DNA of 63,477 nucleotides. Source: Anaerolineae bacterium (GTDB taxonomy: Bacteria > Chloroflexota > Anaerolineae > Aggregatilineales > Aggregatilineaceae). The notes under the pieces were generated by a model. That model saw only the letters and a list, made by a program, of their open reading frames with translations. It had not been told where the DNA came from and ran no database searches. Both the position numbers and the translations under genes were made by a program. Within the stretch, counting starts at the first letter, position 1; every line of letters starts with the position of its first letter. Of the stretch, positions 42,836 to 50,975 are shown in pieces. The stretch is from NCBI GenBank assembly GCA_018432315.1, contig JAHDLB010000044.1, positions 1 through 63,477 on the forward strand. The letters run 5' to 3'.

Positions 42836-43752
42836 ACACCTGCGCCTGCGCCGTTGCCGTTGTGATAACCGTTCCCATTCCCGGTCGCGGCCACCGATAA
42901 AGGGATCGGTTCAGCTTCGTAGATCACCGGCTCAGATTTCTCTGGGTAGTGATTTTGCTGCACCTCGCTTTCAACTTCCGGCGCTTCGAACCATTCCTCG
43001 GCGTGGAGTTCACGATACACGGCGGCGCGCCAATCGGCGGTGGTCATGTCTTGCAGCGTTTCTTTACGGCGATAGTTGGCTTTGCGCAGCGCATCCCGCA
43101 GAGCGTTGGCGTAGAACTGTGACCAGCGCGGATGCGCTTCGGGATCATGAGTGGCAAGCTGCCAGTCGTTGAGCGCTGCCTGGAAGGCCCGTTCATTGGC
43201 ATGACGCTGCTGGATGGAATCCAATAGCTGTTCTTTGATCACGTAAGCCGTTGAAAGAACGAGTAGGGGAGGGGTCACCGCTTCCAGCCAGGCGAACGGG
43301 CTTGAGGTATGTCCTGGGAGCGCGGTCTGGACGTTCCCCGTCAGGGCTAGAATCGTGGAAATCATCATCGACGAATACAAGAGGCGACGGGAAGACCGGG
43401 ACGTGCCCAGGGTCGCCAAAGCCAGCGAGAACACGACTTGGCCGACCTCGGCGGACAGCACGGTAGCAAGACCAACGGCGGTCATGGCAACGCTGCTGGA
43501 TACAGCCTGCCCGAAGGTTTGAGAGCCGATCACGTAGAGACGGATGGCGGAAGGCGTGAACGCGGCCAGCAGCAAGACAAGGCACAACACACTGATGAGG
43601 CGCGTCACAGTCGGAGGATATTGGCTGGTGGCATGGTGCGTGAATTGATCACGCGAGGGGCGTGCGCCAACGGCACGAATCACGGCGTCGTGCGCCGCGT
43701 GTCGCGCGTCCTGGCGCTGCTCCTGAGTTAAGGGCCGTAGATTTTCAAGCAC
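42832..43752 (-). CDS. Four-helix membrane protein, copy 1
   Basis: 306 residues. After PLTQEQRQDARHAAHDAVIRA (amphipathic) come four membrane segments: LISVLCLVLLLAAFTP, VAMTAVGLATVLSAEVGQVVF, MMISTILALTGNV and PPLLVLSTAYVIKEQ. A long cytoplasmic helical tail ends in a Gly/Asn-rich stretch. Strongly similar to 44200-45081 on the opposite strand. First gene of the minus-strand mobilization module, coupled to a tiny zinc-finger gene. A transfer-related function (as in DUF2637/Spd-type proteins) is a guess from context. Confidence 0.75.
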   Translation of the reverse strand: MLENLRPLTQEQRQDARHAAHDAVIRAVGARPSRDQFTHHATSQYPPTVTRLISVLCLVLLLAAFTPSAIRLYVIGSQTFGQAVSSSVAMTAVGLATVLSAEVGQVVFSLALATLGTSRSSRRLLYSSMMISTILALTGNVQTALPGHTSSPFAWLEAVTPPLLVLSTAYVIKEQLLDSIQQRHANERAFQAALNDWQLATHDPEAHPRWSQFYANALRDALRKANYRRKETLQDMTTADWRAAVYRELHAEEWFEAPEVESEVQQNHYPEKSEPVIYEAEPIPLSVAATGNGNGYHNGNGAGAGV

Positions 43753-43921
43753 GGTTTGTTCTCCATCATCATACTTCGCACTTCGTTTGCGTCTGATAGG
43801 GTAGGGTGCTTACCCCTGACCGGAAGCGACACGTCCTCCCCAGCTTGTAGCGCGCAAGGGAGGACGTGTTAGAATCGACCTCAAGCCTTGCGCTGGCAAC
43901 ACAGCGCTGCGGCTAGACACC

Positions 43922-44068
43922 TCATCGGGGACCTGATCCCGGTGGGGTGTCGTCGTCTATCGGGTTTTCTTCTTCAGACGCAGGTGGAGAAAAACGAAAA
44001 GCGCCAAACTCATTGAGCTTGACGCCAGGTGGAAGTACTATGATGTCTGAGACGGGAGCGACGGGCAT
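43922..44068 (-). CDS. Short ORF spanning the right 18-bp repeat
   Basis: 48 codons from ATG 44068 (MPVAPVSDIIVLPPGVKLNE), acidic at the end (ASEEENPIDDD). The first codons lie in the 18-bp repeat and are in the same frame as the recombinase C-terminus at 22.8 kb. There is no ribosome site at this ATG. In a circular form of the element this stretch would be fused in frame to the recombinase as a longer tail. Confidence 0.35.
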   Translation of the reverse strand: MPVAPVSDIIVLPPGVKLNEFGAFRFSPPASEEENPIDDDTPPGSGPR

Positions 44069-44070
44069 CG
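44053..44070 (+). repeat. 18-bp direct repeat, right copy (possible attR)
   Basis: CGGGAGCGACGGGCATCG, identical and in the same orientation as 22796-22813. It is in the otherwise gene-poor region 43753-44199 between the two inverted membrane-protein genes. Confidence 0.5.
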
Positions 44071-44199
44071 ACCGCTCGTTGGCTGCGTGATTGTTACGGG
44101 AAGATTCAGGCTATTTCTCCGAATTTCACCCCGACGCATGGCCGCGTAGTCAGCTTACTCCTTCGCCAGTCGGCCTAGTGGATACAAGGAGACTGGCAA

Positions 44200-45081
44200 A
44201 TGACACTCTCAATTCGTCCACTCACTCAAGAACAACGCCAGGCAGCACGTAAAGCCGCGCATGATGCAGTTATCCGTGCAATTGGCGCCAAACCGACCCG
44301 CGAGCAATTCGCTTATACTACAATTTCAAAATACCCGCCAGCGATCACACGCTTGATCTCTAGCTTGTGTCTCGTGCTGTTGTTGGCTGCTTTCACGCCC
44401 TCGGCAATTCGACTCTACGTGATCGGCTCCCAAACCTTTGGCCAGGCTGTATCCAGCAGCGTTGCCATGACCATGGTCGGACTTGCGACCGTTCTATCGG
44501 CTGAAGTCGGCCAAGTTGTGTTCTCGCTGGCTTTAGCGACACTTGGCACCTCCCGGTCTTCCCGTCGCCTCTTGTACTCATCGATGGCGATTTCCACAAT
44601 TCTCGCCTTGACGGGGAACATTCAGACCGCGCTCCCAGGTCATACCCAAAGCCCCTTTGCCTGGCTGGAAGCTGTGACACCGCCACTGATTGTATTATCG
44701 ACTGCTTATGTGCTCAAGGAGCAAGCGCTTGAGAACATTGAACAACGACACGCGGATGAGCGTGCTTTTCGAGAAGCACTGGCCGAATGGCAGACCGATA
44801 CTGCTAGTCCAGAAGAGCACCCACACTGGATGCAATTCTACGCGAATGCATTGCGGGATGCGCTACGGAAAGCTAATAATCGCCGCCAAGAAGCTCTGAG
44901 TCAGATGACTGTTGAGGATTGGTGTGTCGCTGTGACACGAGAAATGCAGGCAGACTTGTGGTATCAAGACACGGAACAAGAACGCGAGGTAGCACAACCT
45001 TTCATAACGGCTGTTGAGGCGATTACCGCAAGCAGCAATGGGAATGGCTCCCGCCCAAAAGTGAGCGCCACCGCCGTGTGA
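44200..45081 (+). CDS. Four-helix membrane protein, copy 2
   Basis: 293 residues from ATG 44200 behind AAGGAG. Nearly superimposable on the protein at 42832: LTQEQRQAARKAAHDAVIRA, the same four membrane segments (LCLVLLLAAFTPSAIRLYVI, VGLATVLSAEVGQVVFSLAL), then FYANALRDALRKANNRRQEA. Codon use is different (more A/T-ending) than in copy 1, so the two are old paralogues rather than a recent duplication. It lies outside the proposed attR, in opposite orientation, suggesting that a related element sat next door. Coupled by GTGA to a tiny zinc-finger gene. Confidence 0.75.
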   Translation: MTLSIRPLTQEQRQAARKAAHDAVIRAIGAKPTREQFAYTTISKYPPAITRLISSLCLVLLLAAFTPSAIRLYVIGSQTFGQAVSSSVAMTMVGLATVLSAEVGQVVFSLALATLGTSRSSRRLLYSSMAISTILALTGNIQTALPGHTQSPFAWLEAVTPPLIVLSTAYVLKEQALENIEQRHADERAFREALAEWQTDTASPEEHPHWMQFYANALRDALRKANNRRQEALSQMTVEDWCVAVTREMQADLWYQDTEQEREVAQPFITAVEAITASSNGNGSRPKVSATAV

Positions 45082-45209
45082 GATGCTGCGCGGTGTGTGA
45101 AGCAGAATTGCCAACACCATCTGAGTTGGGAGGTCGGAGGCGAGTATATTGTTCAAATGCTTGTCGGCAACGTGCTAAACGAGAACGGGATAAACAATCC
45201 CAATCCTGA
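45078..45209 (+). CDS. Tiny zinc-finger-like protein, copy 2
   Basis: 43 residues. GTG 45078 overlaps the stop of the membrane protein (GTGA). MRCCAVCEAELPTPSELGGR followed by YCSNACRQRAKRERDK. CxxC and C-x3-C pairs plus a basic helix are shared with the copy at 42689; the Pro-Thr-Pro and RRRVYCS parts align directly. A terminator follows at 45217. It was found by comparison, not by length. Confidence 0.7.
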   Translation: MRCCAVCEAELPTPSELGGRRRVYCSNACRQRAKRERDKQSQS

Positions 45210-45216
45210 TAAATAG

Positions 45217-45239
45217 AGGCCCCAAGTTCGGGGCCTTTT
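45217..45239 (+). terminator. Rho-independent terminator
   Basis: AGGCCCC (45217-45223), loop AAGTTC, GGGGCCT (45230-45236), then TTT. It ends the membrane protein/zinc-finger transcript. Confidence 0.85.
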
Positions 45240-45356
45240 GTCTCAAACTTTTTGTTAGCCAAATGTGCAAGATCAAGGGGAAAATAGATCGGACACTTAT
45301 GTTGCCACCACAGGCACGTTTTCCCCGCAAATGAATAGGTTACTTATGTTTGTTCG

Positions 45357-47714
45357 TCAGGGCTGTTTTGGCGTCAGCCGCTTTAGTTCTTCATAAACTT
45401 CCAACGCTTGCTCGCGCTGACCGTTTAGTTCGTAAACCTGCCCCAATTGAGTATACAAATCGCGTATCTGCGACACGAACTCCGCACCCTCAACCGATCC
45501 GTCCAGTATCAACTGGCGCGCCTTCTCGAAATGAACGATAGCTTCGCCTGTGGCAACAAGACGCAGCGCTTCTTGCCCCGCAGCCAGGCTGTGACGGAAA
45601 GCGGCCTCTGTCAGTCCGGCAGCCAACGCGTGATGGGCCAGCACCGCCGCTGAGTCCTGGACCGCTTCGAGCACATCTAGCGCGCGCTTGTGGAAAAGTC
45701 GCCGGCGCGCGTCTCCGGCTTCGGTATAGACGACATCGCGGATCATGTCGTTCGCAAAGATATAGGCACTGGCCGTGCCAGGTTGCGTCACTTCCAGCAA
45801 GAACCGGCCACTGACCAATTCATCCAAGGCGGATAATCCCCTATCTTCAACCACGTTGGAGATGGCGCACAGGCGCTCGAAGGTGATCCGCTGATTGAGG
45901 ACAGCCCCGGCTGACAAGAGGGTGAATGCATCCGGACTGAGGCGGAATAAGCGTGCGCGGATCACGGCCCGTACGCTGGATGGCACGCGCACCGCTTGCC
46001 CAAGTTCGTGTTCCGCGTCAACCCCAAAGGTCCATATACCCTCTGCCTGCTGTTTGGGGTGGAGCGCTCTCCGTTCGAGCAGATCTTTCAGCGTTTCTAT
46101 CAGATAAAACGGCTGCCCGCGCGTTTCGTGGAACACCCACTCGGCGAAGTCAGCATCAGGGGGCGATAAGATGGAAAGGACCATCTGTACGGTATCGCGT
46201 TCCTCTAACGCCTTCAGTTCAAAATGATAGGGTGCTAACTCACGCTCTACCTGTGCCAGCCACTCGATCAGGCCCGTGTGCAAGGGCTGGGTGATCGGGT
46301 GTAGGGCTTCAGATCGCAGGCTGATTAGCAGCATGATCCGTGCGGCACTCTGCTGCCAGCGCCGGATAGCGTATTGGAGCAGGTCCAATGTCGCACTATC
46401 CGCCCACTGTGCGTCGTCCATAAACAGCACCAGTGGTACCCGCTGAGCCAGCGCCAGCGTTAAGCGCACAAATGAGTCGAAGAGCTTGGTCCGATCGGTT
46501 TTTGCTCTCTTGGGAGCAGGTGGTAGTTCAGGATAACGCTCGATTAGTTCCGGCAAGAATTGACTCAACAGAGATAACCACGTCTCTTCCAGCAAATCCT
46601 TCGGCGCGTTATCGCGATCCAACCAAAGCCGGAGCGCCTCAACCATCGGCTGAAATGGCATATGACTACTACTCTCAAAGGCGCTTCCCTGTAACACTTC
46701 CGTTCCTTGTGCAATGGCCCAGTCCAGGAACTCGCTGGCTAAACGAGTTTTGCCGATTCCTGCCTCGCCGCGCAGGATCACGACCTGAGGCTGACCTGCG
46801 GCAGCGCGCTTGTAATGTTCCACCAGTATTTGTTGCTCGACGATGCGCCCGGCAAACAGATTTTCCAGATAAGCAACAGGCGTATTTGTGCGGAGTGCGA
46901 GGCGTGGTTCGGGATATTGGCTGCGAATGCGCGCCGCCAGCGCCTCAGTATCTGGTTCCGGCTTCACTCCTAATTCATCCGCTAAAACAGCACTGCACAT
47001 ATCGTAGGTTTCCAGCGCCTGACCCCGCTCACCAGCAGCGAAGTGAGCGCGCATCTTGCGGCGATAGGCGACTTCGTTCAGATCATCAAGGGCAATCCAC
47101 TGTGCAATAGTCTCTGTCGCACTGGCAAAATCGCCCCTTACAAACTGGATTTCGGACAAGCGGTCGAGGATCAGGCCCATGCGTCGCCGCCAGACTTCGC
47201 CCTGGGTAAGCGCCCAATCGTCGAATGCAGGCGCATCGCCGAGCGAAAAACCGGTGAGAAAATCGCCGCGATAGTAATCAGCGGCTGACTGCAACAAGGA
47301 CTGGTTAGTTGAATTCTCTAGCGCGACCCGGTTCGAGCGGTCGGCACGCGCTAGCGTGTAGGCGCGTTCTATCGTATGCAGGTCAAGCTCGATATCGGCA
47401 TCAGGATTGAGGGCCAGCGTTTGGTGAGTGACAGAGAGATAGGAAGATTGATCCTGGGCGCCGGCCTGATGCAGGGTCGTTTGCAGGTGGCCGAGCGTGT
47501 TGCGAAGCGAGGCGTAGCTGCGTTCAGGGCTCGATTCCGGCCACAGGAGGGTAGCCAGGTGCTCACGCGGCTGCGTTCCGCTCTCAAGTGCCAGATAGAT
47601 CAACAGTGCCAGTGTTTTGCGCGTGGGAAACGTCAGCAGCGTTTCACCCAGACGCACTTCGGGTGGCCCCAGTAAATGAAGTTGTAATGCGGCAGCATAG
47701 TCAGACACTATCAT
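45357..47714 (-). CDS. SARP/BTAD-type transcriptional activator with AAA ATPase
   Basis: About 785 residues. N-terminal winged-helix (LLGPPEVRLGETLLTFPTRK) plus bacterial activator domain BTAD (DFLTGFSLGDAPAFDDWALT; helices to about 245), ending in LADELGVKPEPDTEALAARI. A STAND/AAA ATPase follows with Walker A LRGEAGIGKTRLASEF (about 311) and Walker B VLFMDDAQW. The C-terminus is TPR-like (RDLYTQLGQVYELNGQREQA). This is the MalT/AfsR-like architecture typical of Chloroflexota. ATG 47714 is close to AAGGA; a GTG three codons on, with eight-base spacing, is the better start. TATAAT lies upstream. Target genes are unknown; the stress cassette is divergent from it. Confidence 0.85.
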   Translation of the reverse strand: MIVSDYAAALQLHLLGPPEVRLGETLLTFPTRKTLALLIYLALESGTQPREHLATLLWPESSPERSYASLRNTLGHLQTTLHQAGAQDQSSYLSVTHQTLALNPDADIELDLHTIERAYTLARADRSNRVALENSTNQSLLQSAADYYRGDFLTGFSLGDAPAFDDWALTQGEVWRRRMGLILDRLSEIQFVRGDFASATETIAQWIALDDLNEVAYRRKMRAHFAAGERGQALETYDMCSAVLADELGVKPEPDTEALAARIRSQYPEPRLALRTNTPVAYLENLFAGRIVEQQILVEHYKRAAAGQPQVVILRGEAGIGKTRLASEFLDWAIAQGTEVLQGSAFESSSHMPFQPMVEALRLWLDRDNAPKDLLEETWLSLLSQFLPELIERYPELPPAPKRAKTDRTKLFDSFVRLTLALAQRVPLVLFMDDAQWADSATLDLLQYAIRRWQQSAARIMLLISLRSEALHPITQPLHTGLIEWLAQVERELAPYHFELKALEERDTVQMVLSILSPPDADFAEWVFHETRGQPFYLIETLKDLLERRALHPKQQAEGIWTFGVDAEHELGQAVRVPSSVRAVIRARLFRLSPDAFTLLSAGAVLNQRITFERLCAISNVVEDRGLSALDELVSGRFLLEVTQPGTASAYIFANDMIRDVVYTEAGDARRRLFHKRALDVLEAVQDSAAVLAHHALAAGLTEAAFRHSLAAGQEALRLVATGEAIVHFEKARQLILDGSVEGAEFVSQIRDLYTQLGQVYELNGQREQALEVYEELKRLTPKQP

Positions 47715-47837
47715 ATTCCTTGTGACGCTCTTGAGACTCTCCTTCATTATACTGGATTATAAAGCTTAGAAACGCCTTTGAGTTAACTCAACCCGCACCA
47801 CCTGAGCCAGCAAAACCTAGCGTAAAAGGAACTTATT

Positions 47838-48071
47838 ATGAATGCTCAGCAAGATTTACGACTGCATGATTGGATCGCGATTGGCAAGCAGTCCGGCAAA
47901 ATTCGTGAAGCTCGAACGGTTGTGTTGGCTTATTGTATGGACGAACGCGCGGTGTTGCCCTTGATTGCGGATGTTGCGCAGGGGCACATGCCAGAAGAAA
48001 AGGCGCTGGACTTTATGGAACAAGTCATCGATTTTGGTACAGAGGGATCGCGTGAAACACAGTCCCTATAG
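47838..48071 (+). CDS. Small hypothetical protein
   Basis: 77 residues from ATG 47838, preceded by AAAGGAAC. Sequence MNAQQDLRLHDWIAIGKQSG, then VVLAYCMDERAVLPLIADVA and an acidic end. No recognised family. It opens the plus-strand stress cassette, divergent from the SARP-type regulator. Confidence 0.55.
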   Translation: MNAQQDLRLHDWIAIGKQSGKIREARTVVLAYCMDERAVLPLIADVAQGHMPEEKALDFMEQVIDFGTEGSRETQSL

Positions 48072-48125
48072 ACGGCACGTTTAAGCGCCGCAAGAGCAAC
48101 AGAAGCTATCTGGAGGATACCTCCA

Positions 48126-48509
48126 ATGCCCGGCATTATTCTGACATTCCCTATTGTGGCTGGCAAAGTAGAAGCCTGGCGGCGTTTTTGCCAGAAGTTA
48201 GCAGGCTCTCAGCGGCAGATGTATGAAACCTCCCGCCACCGGTTAGGCATCACCCGTGAACGGCTGGCGCTGGTAGAGACCGATTTTGGCTCTGCATCAG
48301 TAACTACTATTGAGGCTTTGGATGTGGATCGAGCGCTGGGCCAGATTATCGCCTCTAACCTTCCATTTGACCGCTGGTATCGGGAGCAGGTGCAGACATT
48401 GCATGGCATCAATCTAGCTGGATATGACCAATTCCTGCAACAAACCCCGCTTCCACCCAATCAAGAGTTGATCTTTGAATGGCCATTACTTGCTGATGCA
48501 GGTGAGTAA
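48126..48509 (+). CDS. Hypothetical protein (ferredoxin-fold/monooxygenase-like size)
   Basis: 127 residues from ATG 48126 (GGAGGATACCTCC before it). Starts MPGIILTFPIVAGKVEAWRR; later RLGITRERLALVETDFGSAS and DVDRALGQIIASNLPFDRWY, ending HGINLAGYDQFLQ... The pattern 'pv.pGK.e.wr.f...l' and 'E...lv.t..G...v.y.ea.d...a' resembles the dimeric alpha-beta barrel DUF6176-like proteins, but I am not sure. Role unknown. Confidence 0.55.
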   Translation: MPGIILTFPIVAGKVEAWRRFCQKLAGSQRQMYETSRHRLGITRERLALVETDFGSASVTTIEALDVDRALGQIIASNLPFDRWYREQVQTLHGINLAGYDQFLQQTPLPPNQELIFEWPLLADAGE

Positions 48510-48845
48510 CCCGCAGCAGGTCGGACGCTGGTGGATGCCTGTAATGCGAAAGGCGTGTTAGGCAATATCGCCGCGGTGCTGGTCTGTCCCGGATCGGCAT
48601 CTCAAATTTGATCATACCAGCCACTATGCTGAATATCGCTTTCTCAAAAAGCACTATTGATCTGAAAACAACCCTTCTAATTCGAGTTTGATGATTGCGT
48701 GCTGAATCTTGGTTACGGTTTTGAACGAGAGACATGCATCGCTCGCTCATCAAAGTCCCCAAGACACCCCTACCGTTGAAATAGTCAAGTTCACCTTAAC
48801 CGCGTTCAATTTTGAGCGTGGTCAACAAGAAAAGGAAAACAAATC
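48510..48845. other. Gene-free stretch ending in GlsB leader module A1
   Basis: 336 bases. The last 56 (about 48790-48845) form the leader found before all three GlsB/YeaQ genes (others at 51500-51554 and 52547-52602). Its core pairs CCGCGTTCA with TGAGCGTGG, and AAAGGAA is the ribosome site. Nothing else identified. Confidence 0.5.
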
Positions 48846-49115
48846 ATGGAACCGATGTCATTGCTCGCTTGGATCGTCGTAGGGTTGGTTGCAGGCTGGC
48901 TGGCAAGCCAGGTGGTACCGAGTCGCTTTGGAGTTATCGGCGACACGATTATCGGCATGTTAGGTGCGCTGATCGGCGGCTTTCTGTTCAATGAGTTCGG
49001 CTCAACGGGCACGACGGGCCTCGACATCTGGAGTATCTTCGTCGCTTTCATTGGGGCGGTGGTGCTGCTGGTCTTGATCCGCGCGTTTAGTGGGCAGCGG
49101 GTGTTTAGAACCTAA
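48846..49115 (+). CDS. GlsB/YeaQ/YmgE-family stress membrane protein, copy 1
   Basis: 89 residues with three glycine-zipper membrane segments: LLAWIVVGLVAGWLASQVVP, DTIIGMLGALIGGFLFNEFG, and IFVAFIGAVVLLVLIRAF. This family (also called transglycosylase-associated) is a general-stress envelope protein of unknown mechanism. The Gly-rich second helix and STGTTGLDIWSIFVA are shared with the copies at 51555 and 52603. AAAGGAAAAC precedes the start at ATG 48846. The hairpin module B1 follows the gene. Confidence 0.85.
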   Translation: MEPMSLLAWIVVGLVAGWLASQVVPSRFGVIGDTIIGMLGALIGGFLFNEFGSTGTTGLDIWSIFVAFIGAVVLLVLIRAFSGQRVFRT

Positions 49116-49131
49116 CAAGCAGGCGTACTGT

Positions 49132-49161
49132 GGGATACGGGCGCATCGTCGTCCGTGTCCC
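49132..49161 (+). repeat. Hairpin module B1 (copies at 49683, 51859 and 52905)
   Basis: GGGATACGG...CCGTGTCCC (49132-49140/49153-49161). Further copies: 49683-49712 (perfect 9-bp stem), 51859-51885, 52905-52934. The first three are followed by a conserved CTATTCTGTTGGATGAAAGAA-like stretch and then ATGATGAACAATGACC. They follow the GlsB genes and the PRC-barrel gene and may be terminators or processing sites of a duplicated unit. Confidence 0.7.
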
Positions 49162-49258
49162 CTCAAAACACTATTCTGTTGGATGAAAGAAAGAGTGAAT
49201 GATGAACAATGACCATGTCTATCCATTATCAAAATCAAACCAAAAAGGAGAAAACCCT

Positions 49259-49618
49259 ATGACTACACAGGTTTTTTCAACCACATCGCTGCTTAACAAC
49301 CCGGTTCAGAACACATTGGAGGAAGACCTGGGCAATATCAAAGACCTCATGTTTGATCTCGACTCAGGTCGTATTGTCTATGCGGTTTTGTCTTTTGGGG
49401 GCATCCTGGGGTTGGGCGATAAATTGTTTGCCGTGCCCTGGGGGGCGCTGCATCTGGACACAGAAAACGAGCGATTTGTTCTGAACGTACCTAAGGCCGC
49501 ACTCAAAAACGCACCTGGTTTTGACAAAAAAAACTGGCCGGATATGGCAAATCAGATGTGGGCACGCAAAATCGACGAATTCTACAATCAACTGCCGTCC
49601 TTGAGAGAAGAATCGTAA
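49259..49618 (+). CDS. PRC-barrel domain protein
   Basis: 119 residues from ATG 49259 behind AAAGGAG. MTTQVFSTTSLLNNPVQNTL, EEDLGNIKDLMFDLDSGRIV, AVLSFGGILGLGDKLFAVPW and LNVPKAALKNAPGFDKKNWP are typical PRC-barrel landmarks. Members bind other proteins or RNA and are common in stress clusters. An in-frame upstream ATG (49199, MMNNDHVYPLS) belongs to the recurring leader micro-ORF and would add 20 residues; the inner start has the ribosome site. Confidence 0.8.
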   Translation: MTTQVFSTTSLLNNPVQNTLEEDLGNIKDLMFDLDSGRIVYAVLSFGGILGLGDKLFAVPWGALHLDTENERFVLNVPKAALKNAPGFDKKNWPDMANQMWARKIDEFYNQLPSLREES

Positions 49619-49749
49619 CATTCCGATAACAGTGTCGTTGCACAATCAGGTTGGGGCCTAACACGTTGGCGTGCCGCGCCTAGGGATACGGGCGCATTGT
49701 CGTCCGTATCCCCTCAAAACACTATTCTGTTGGATGAAAGAAGGATCAC

Positions 49750-50040
49750 ATGATGAACAATGACCGTGTCTATTATAGTCACGACGCCGAAACACAGGCC
49801 AAGCGTGAAATGATCGCCTTTACGACGCTGGCTTTGACGCTTGGGTTGGGCATCGGAGCACTGTTGGCCTTACTCCTTGCTCCCTCTTCCGGCAAAAAGG
49901 CCCGGCACGATCTCGCCCAAAGCCTGGGTGAAAATTGGGAGAATGGCCGCGATGCGGTTGACCCGATGGTGAAGCGGATCGATGAAAAATTCGGTGAGCT
50001 GCTCAAAAACATCGAAGAGCGCATTGCTCACCTGACGTGA
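49750..50040 (+). CDS. YtxH-like membrane-anchored stress protein
   Basis: 96 residues. After MMNNDRVYYSHDAETQAKRE comes one membrane helix (FTTLALTLGLGIGALLALLLAP), then the SSGKKARHDLAQSLG motif characteristic of YtxH, and an amphipathic helix (VKRIDEKFGELLKNIEERIA). Start is ATG 49750 or the next in-frame ATG 49753. The first eight residues are the same peptide as the leader micro-ORFs at 49199 and 51923, showing that the leader has been fused to this gene. Confidence 0.75.
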   Translation: MMNNDRVYYSHDAETQAKREMIAFTTLALTLGLGIGALLALLLAPSSGKKARHDLAQSLGENWENGRDAVDPMVKRIDEKFGELLKNIEERIAHLT

Positions 50041-50066
50041 AACATGAGTAAGGAGCTAAGACTGTC

Positions 50067-50492
50067 ATGACCGAGAATGAACTACGCACTCAGGAATCAA
50101 TCCGGCACGTAGAACAAGTCGACCAGAATGTGGAACGCCACCAGGCGATGAATCTGGACGAAAAGAAACAGGGTATCGCAGCGTTCAATCAGAATTCCAC
50201 CGTCGCGCGTATCGTCAATATCGTCTACTTCCTGTTCGGCACTTTGGAAGTGCTGTTAGCCGTGCGCGTGATTTTTAACCTGATCAGCGTCAACCCAGAG
50301 AACGGCTTCGCCCGCTTCATTGAGGACCTGTCATCCCCCTTCGTGACGTTGTTTGCCAGTCTGCTGGAAAACCCGACGTTGGGTGCGACGGGCGTGTTGG
50401 AAATCACCACGCTGATCGCCATGCTGGTCTATGCGATCGTGGCATGGCTGCTGGCCCGGTTAATCTGGTTGACGCTGAGTCGTTCGCATTAA
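50067..50492 (+). CDS. YggT-family membrane protein
   Basis: 141 residues. A polar N-terminus (about 50 residues) is followed by two YGGT-type membrane segments: IVNIVYFLFGTLEVLLAVRV and IAMLVYAIVAWLLARLIWLT, with the loop NPENGFARFIEDLSSPFVT. The family has osmotic or envelope roles. AAGGAG precedes ATG 50067 at a good distance. Follows the YtxH gene by 26 bases, likely in the same operon. Confidence 0.8.
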   Translation: MTENELRTQESIRHVEQVDQNVERHQAMNLDEKKQGIAAFNQNSTVARIVNIVYFLFGTLEVLLAVRVIFNLISVNPENGFARFIEDLSSPFVTLFASLLENPTLGATGVLEITTLIAMLVYAIVAWLLARLIWLTLSRSH

Positions 50493-50546
50493 GTACGGAA
50501 TGGTTGTACCACACAAAATTCAATGAGTTGATGGAGAGAAATGATC

Positions 50547-50762
50547 ATGGATCACACGACGAACTGGGAACAGATTGCGGGTAAGTGGAAGCAAGTCAAG
50601 GGCGAGGCCAAGAAAAAATGGGGCAAGTTAACGGACGACGAACTCATGCAGGTCGAGGGTAATCGCGACATTCTGGTGGGCAAAATCCAGGAGAAATATG
50701 GTATTGCCAAAGAAGATGCCAACAAACAGATTGACGAGTGGGCCGCTAAATTGAAAGTGTAG
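50547..50762 (+). CDS. CsbD-family stress protein
   Basis: 71 residues: TNWEQIAGKWKQVKGEAKKK, WGKLTDDELMQVEGNRDILV and GKIQEKYGIAKEDANKQIDE are the CsbD hallmark (small, polar, general-stress protein induced by sigma-B in Bacillus). Start at ATG 50547 behind GGAGAG; an in-frame ATG at 50541 is also possible. A decayed copy lies at 52345. Confidence 0.92.
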   Translation: MDHTTNWEQIAGKWKQVKGEAKKKWGKLTDDELMQVEGNRDILVGKIQEKYGIAKEDANKQIDEWAAKLKV

Positions 50763-50975
50763 TGGCGCAGAGTTTCTGCGGCGTGCGACGGCCTAAACCG
50801 TCCAACCAGTGCATGTTAAGAAGCATTGGCAGATCACCGGTTGAAGATGATCTGCCAATCGAGCCGCTAGCGACACGCTCAAGCCTTTTCCGCATGTATG
50901 GTTATCTCATCAAACATCGTGTTTTTGAAGCTTATCGCCTATCTTTTCCGGCGTATAAGCCAGGAGGAAAAAACC

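Larger units (their letters stand above)
22796..44070. mobile_element. Putative integrative and mobilizable element
   Basis: An 18-bp perfect direct repeat (CGGGAGCGACGGGCATCG at 22796-22813 and 44053-44070) brackets 21 kb. Inside are a serine recombinase at the left edge, defence cargo (SIR2, TIR-FGE, restriction-modification), and a complete minus-strand replication and mobilization module (sigma-like, HU, prim-pol, RHH, oriT-like hairpins, relaxase). The left repeat is the last six codons of the recombinase. The gene content argues strongly for a mobile element; the exact ends are inferred from the repeat alone and could be wrong. Confidence 0.45.

Noticed and set aside
10541-45081. Homology of the membrane protein at 10541 with those at 42832 and 44200
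   Set aside because: Only the four-helix layout is alike; I could not find shared motifs, so I do not group them.
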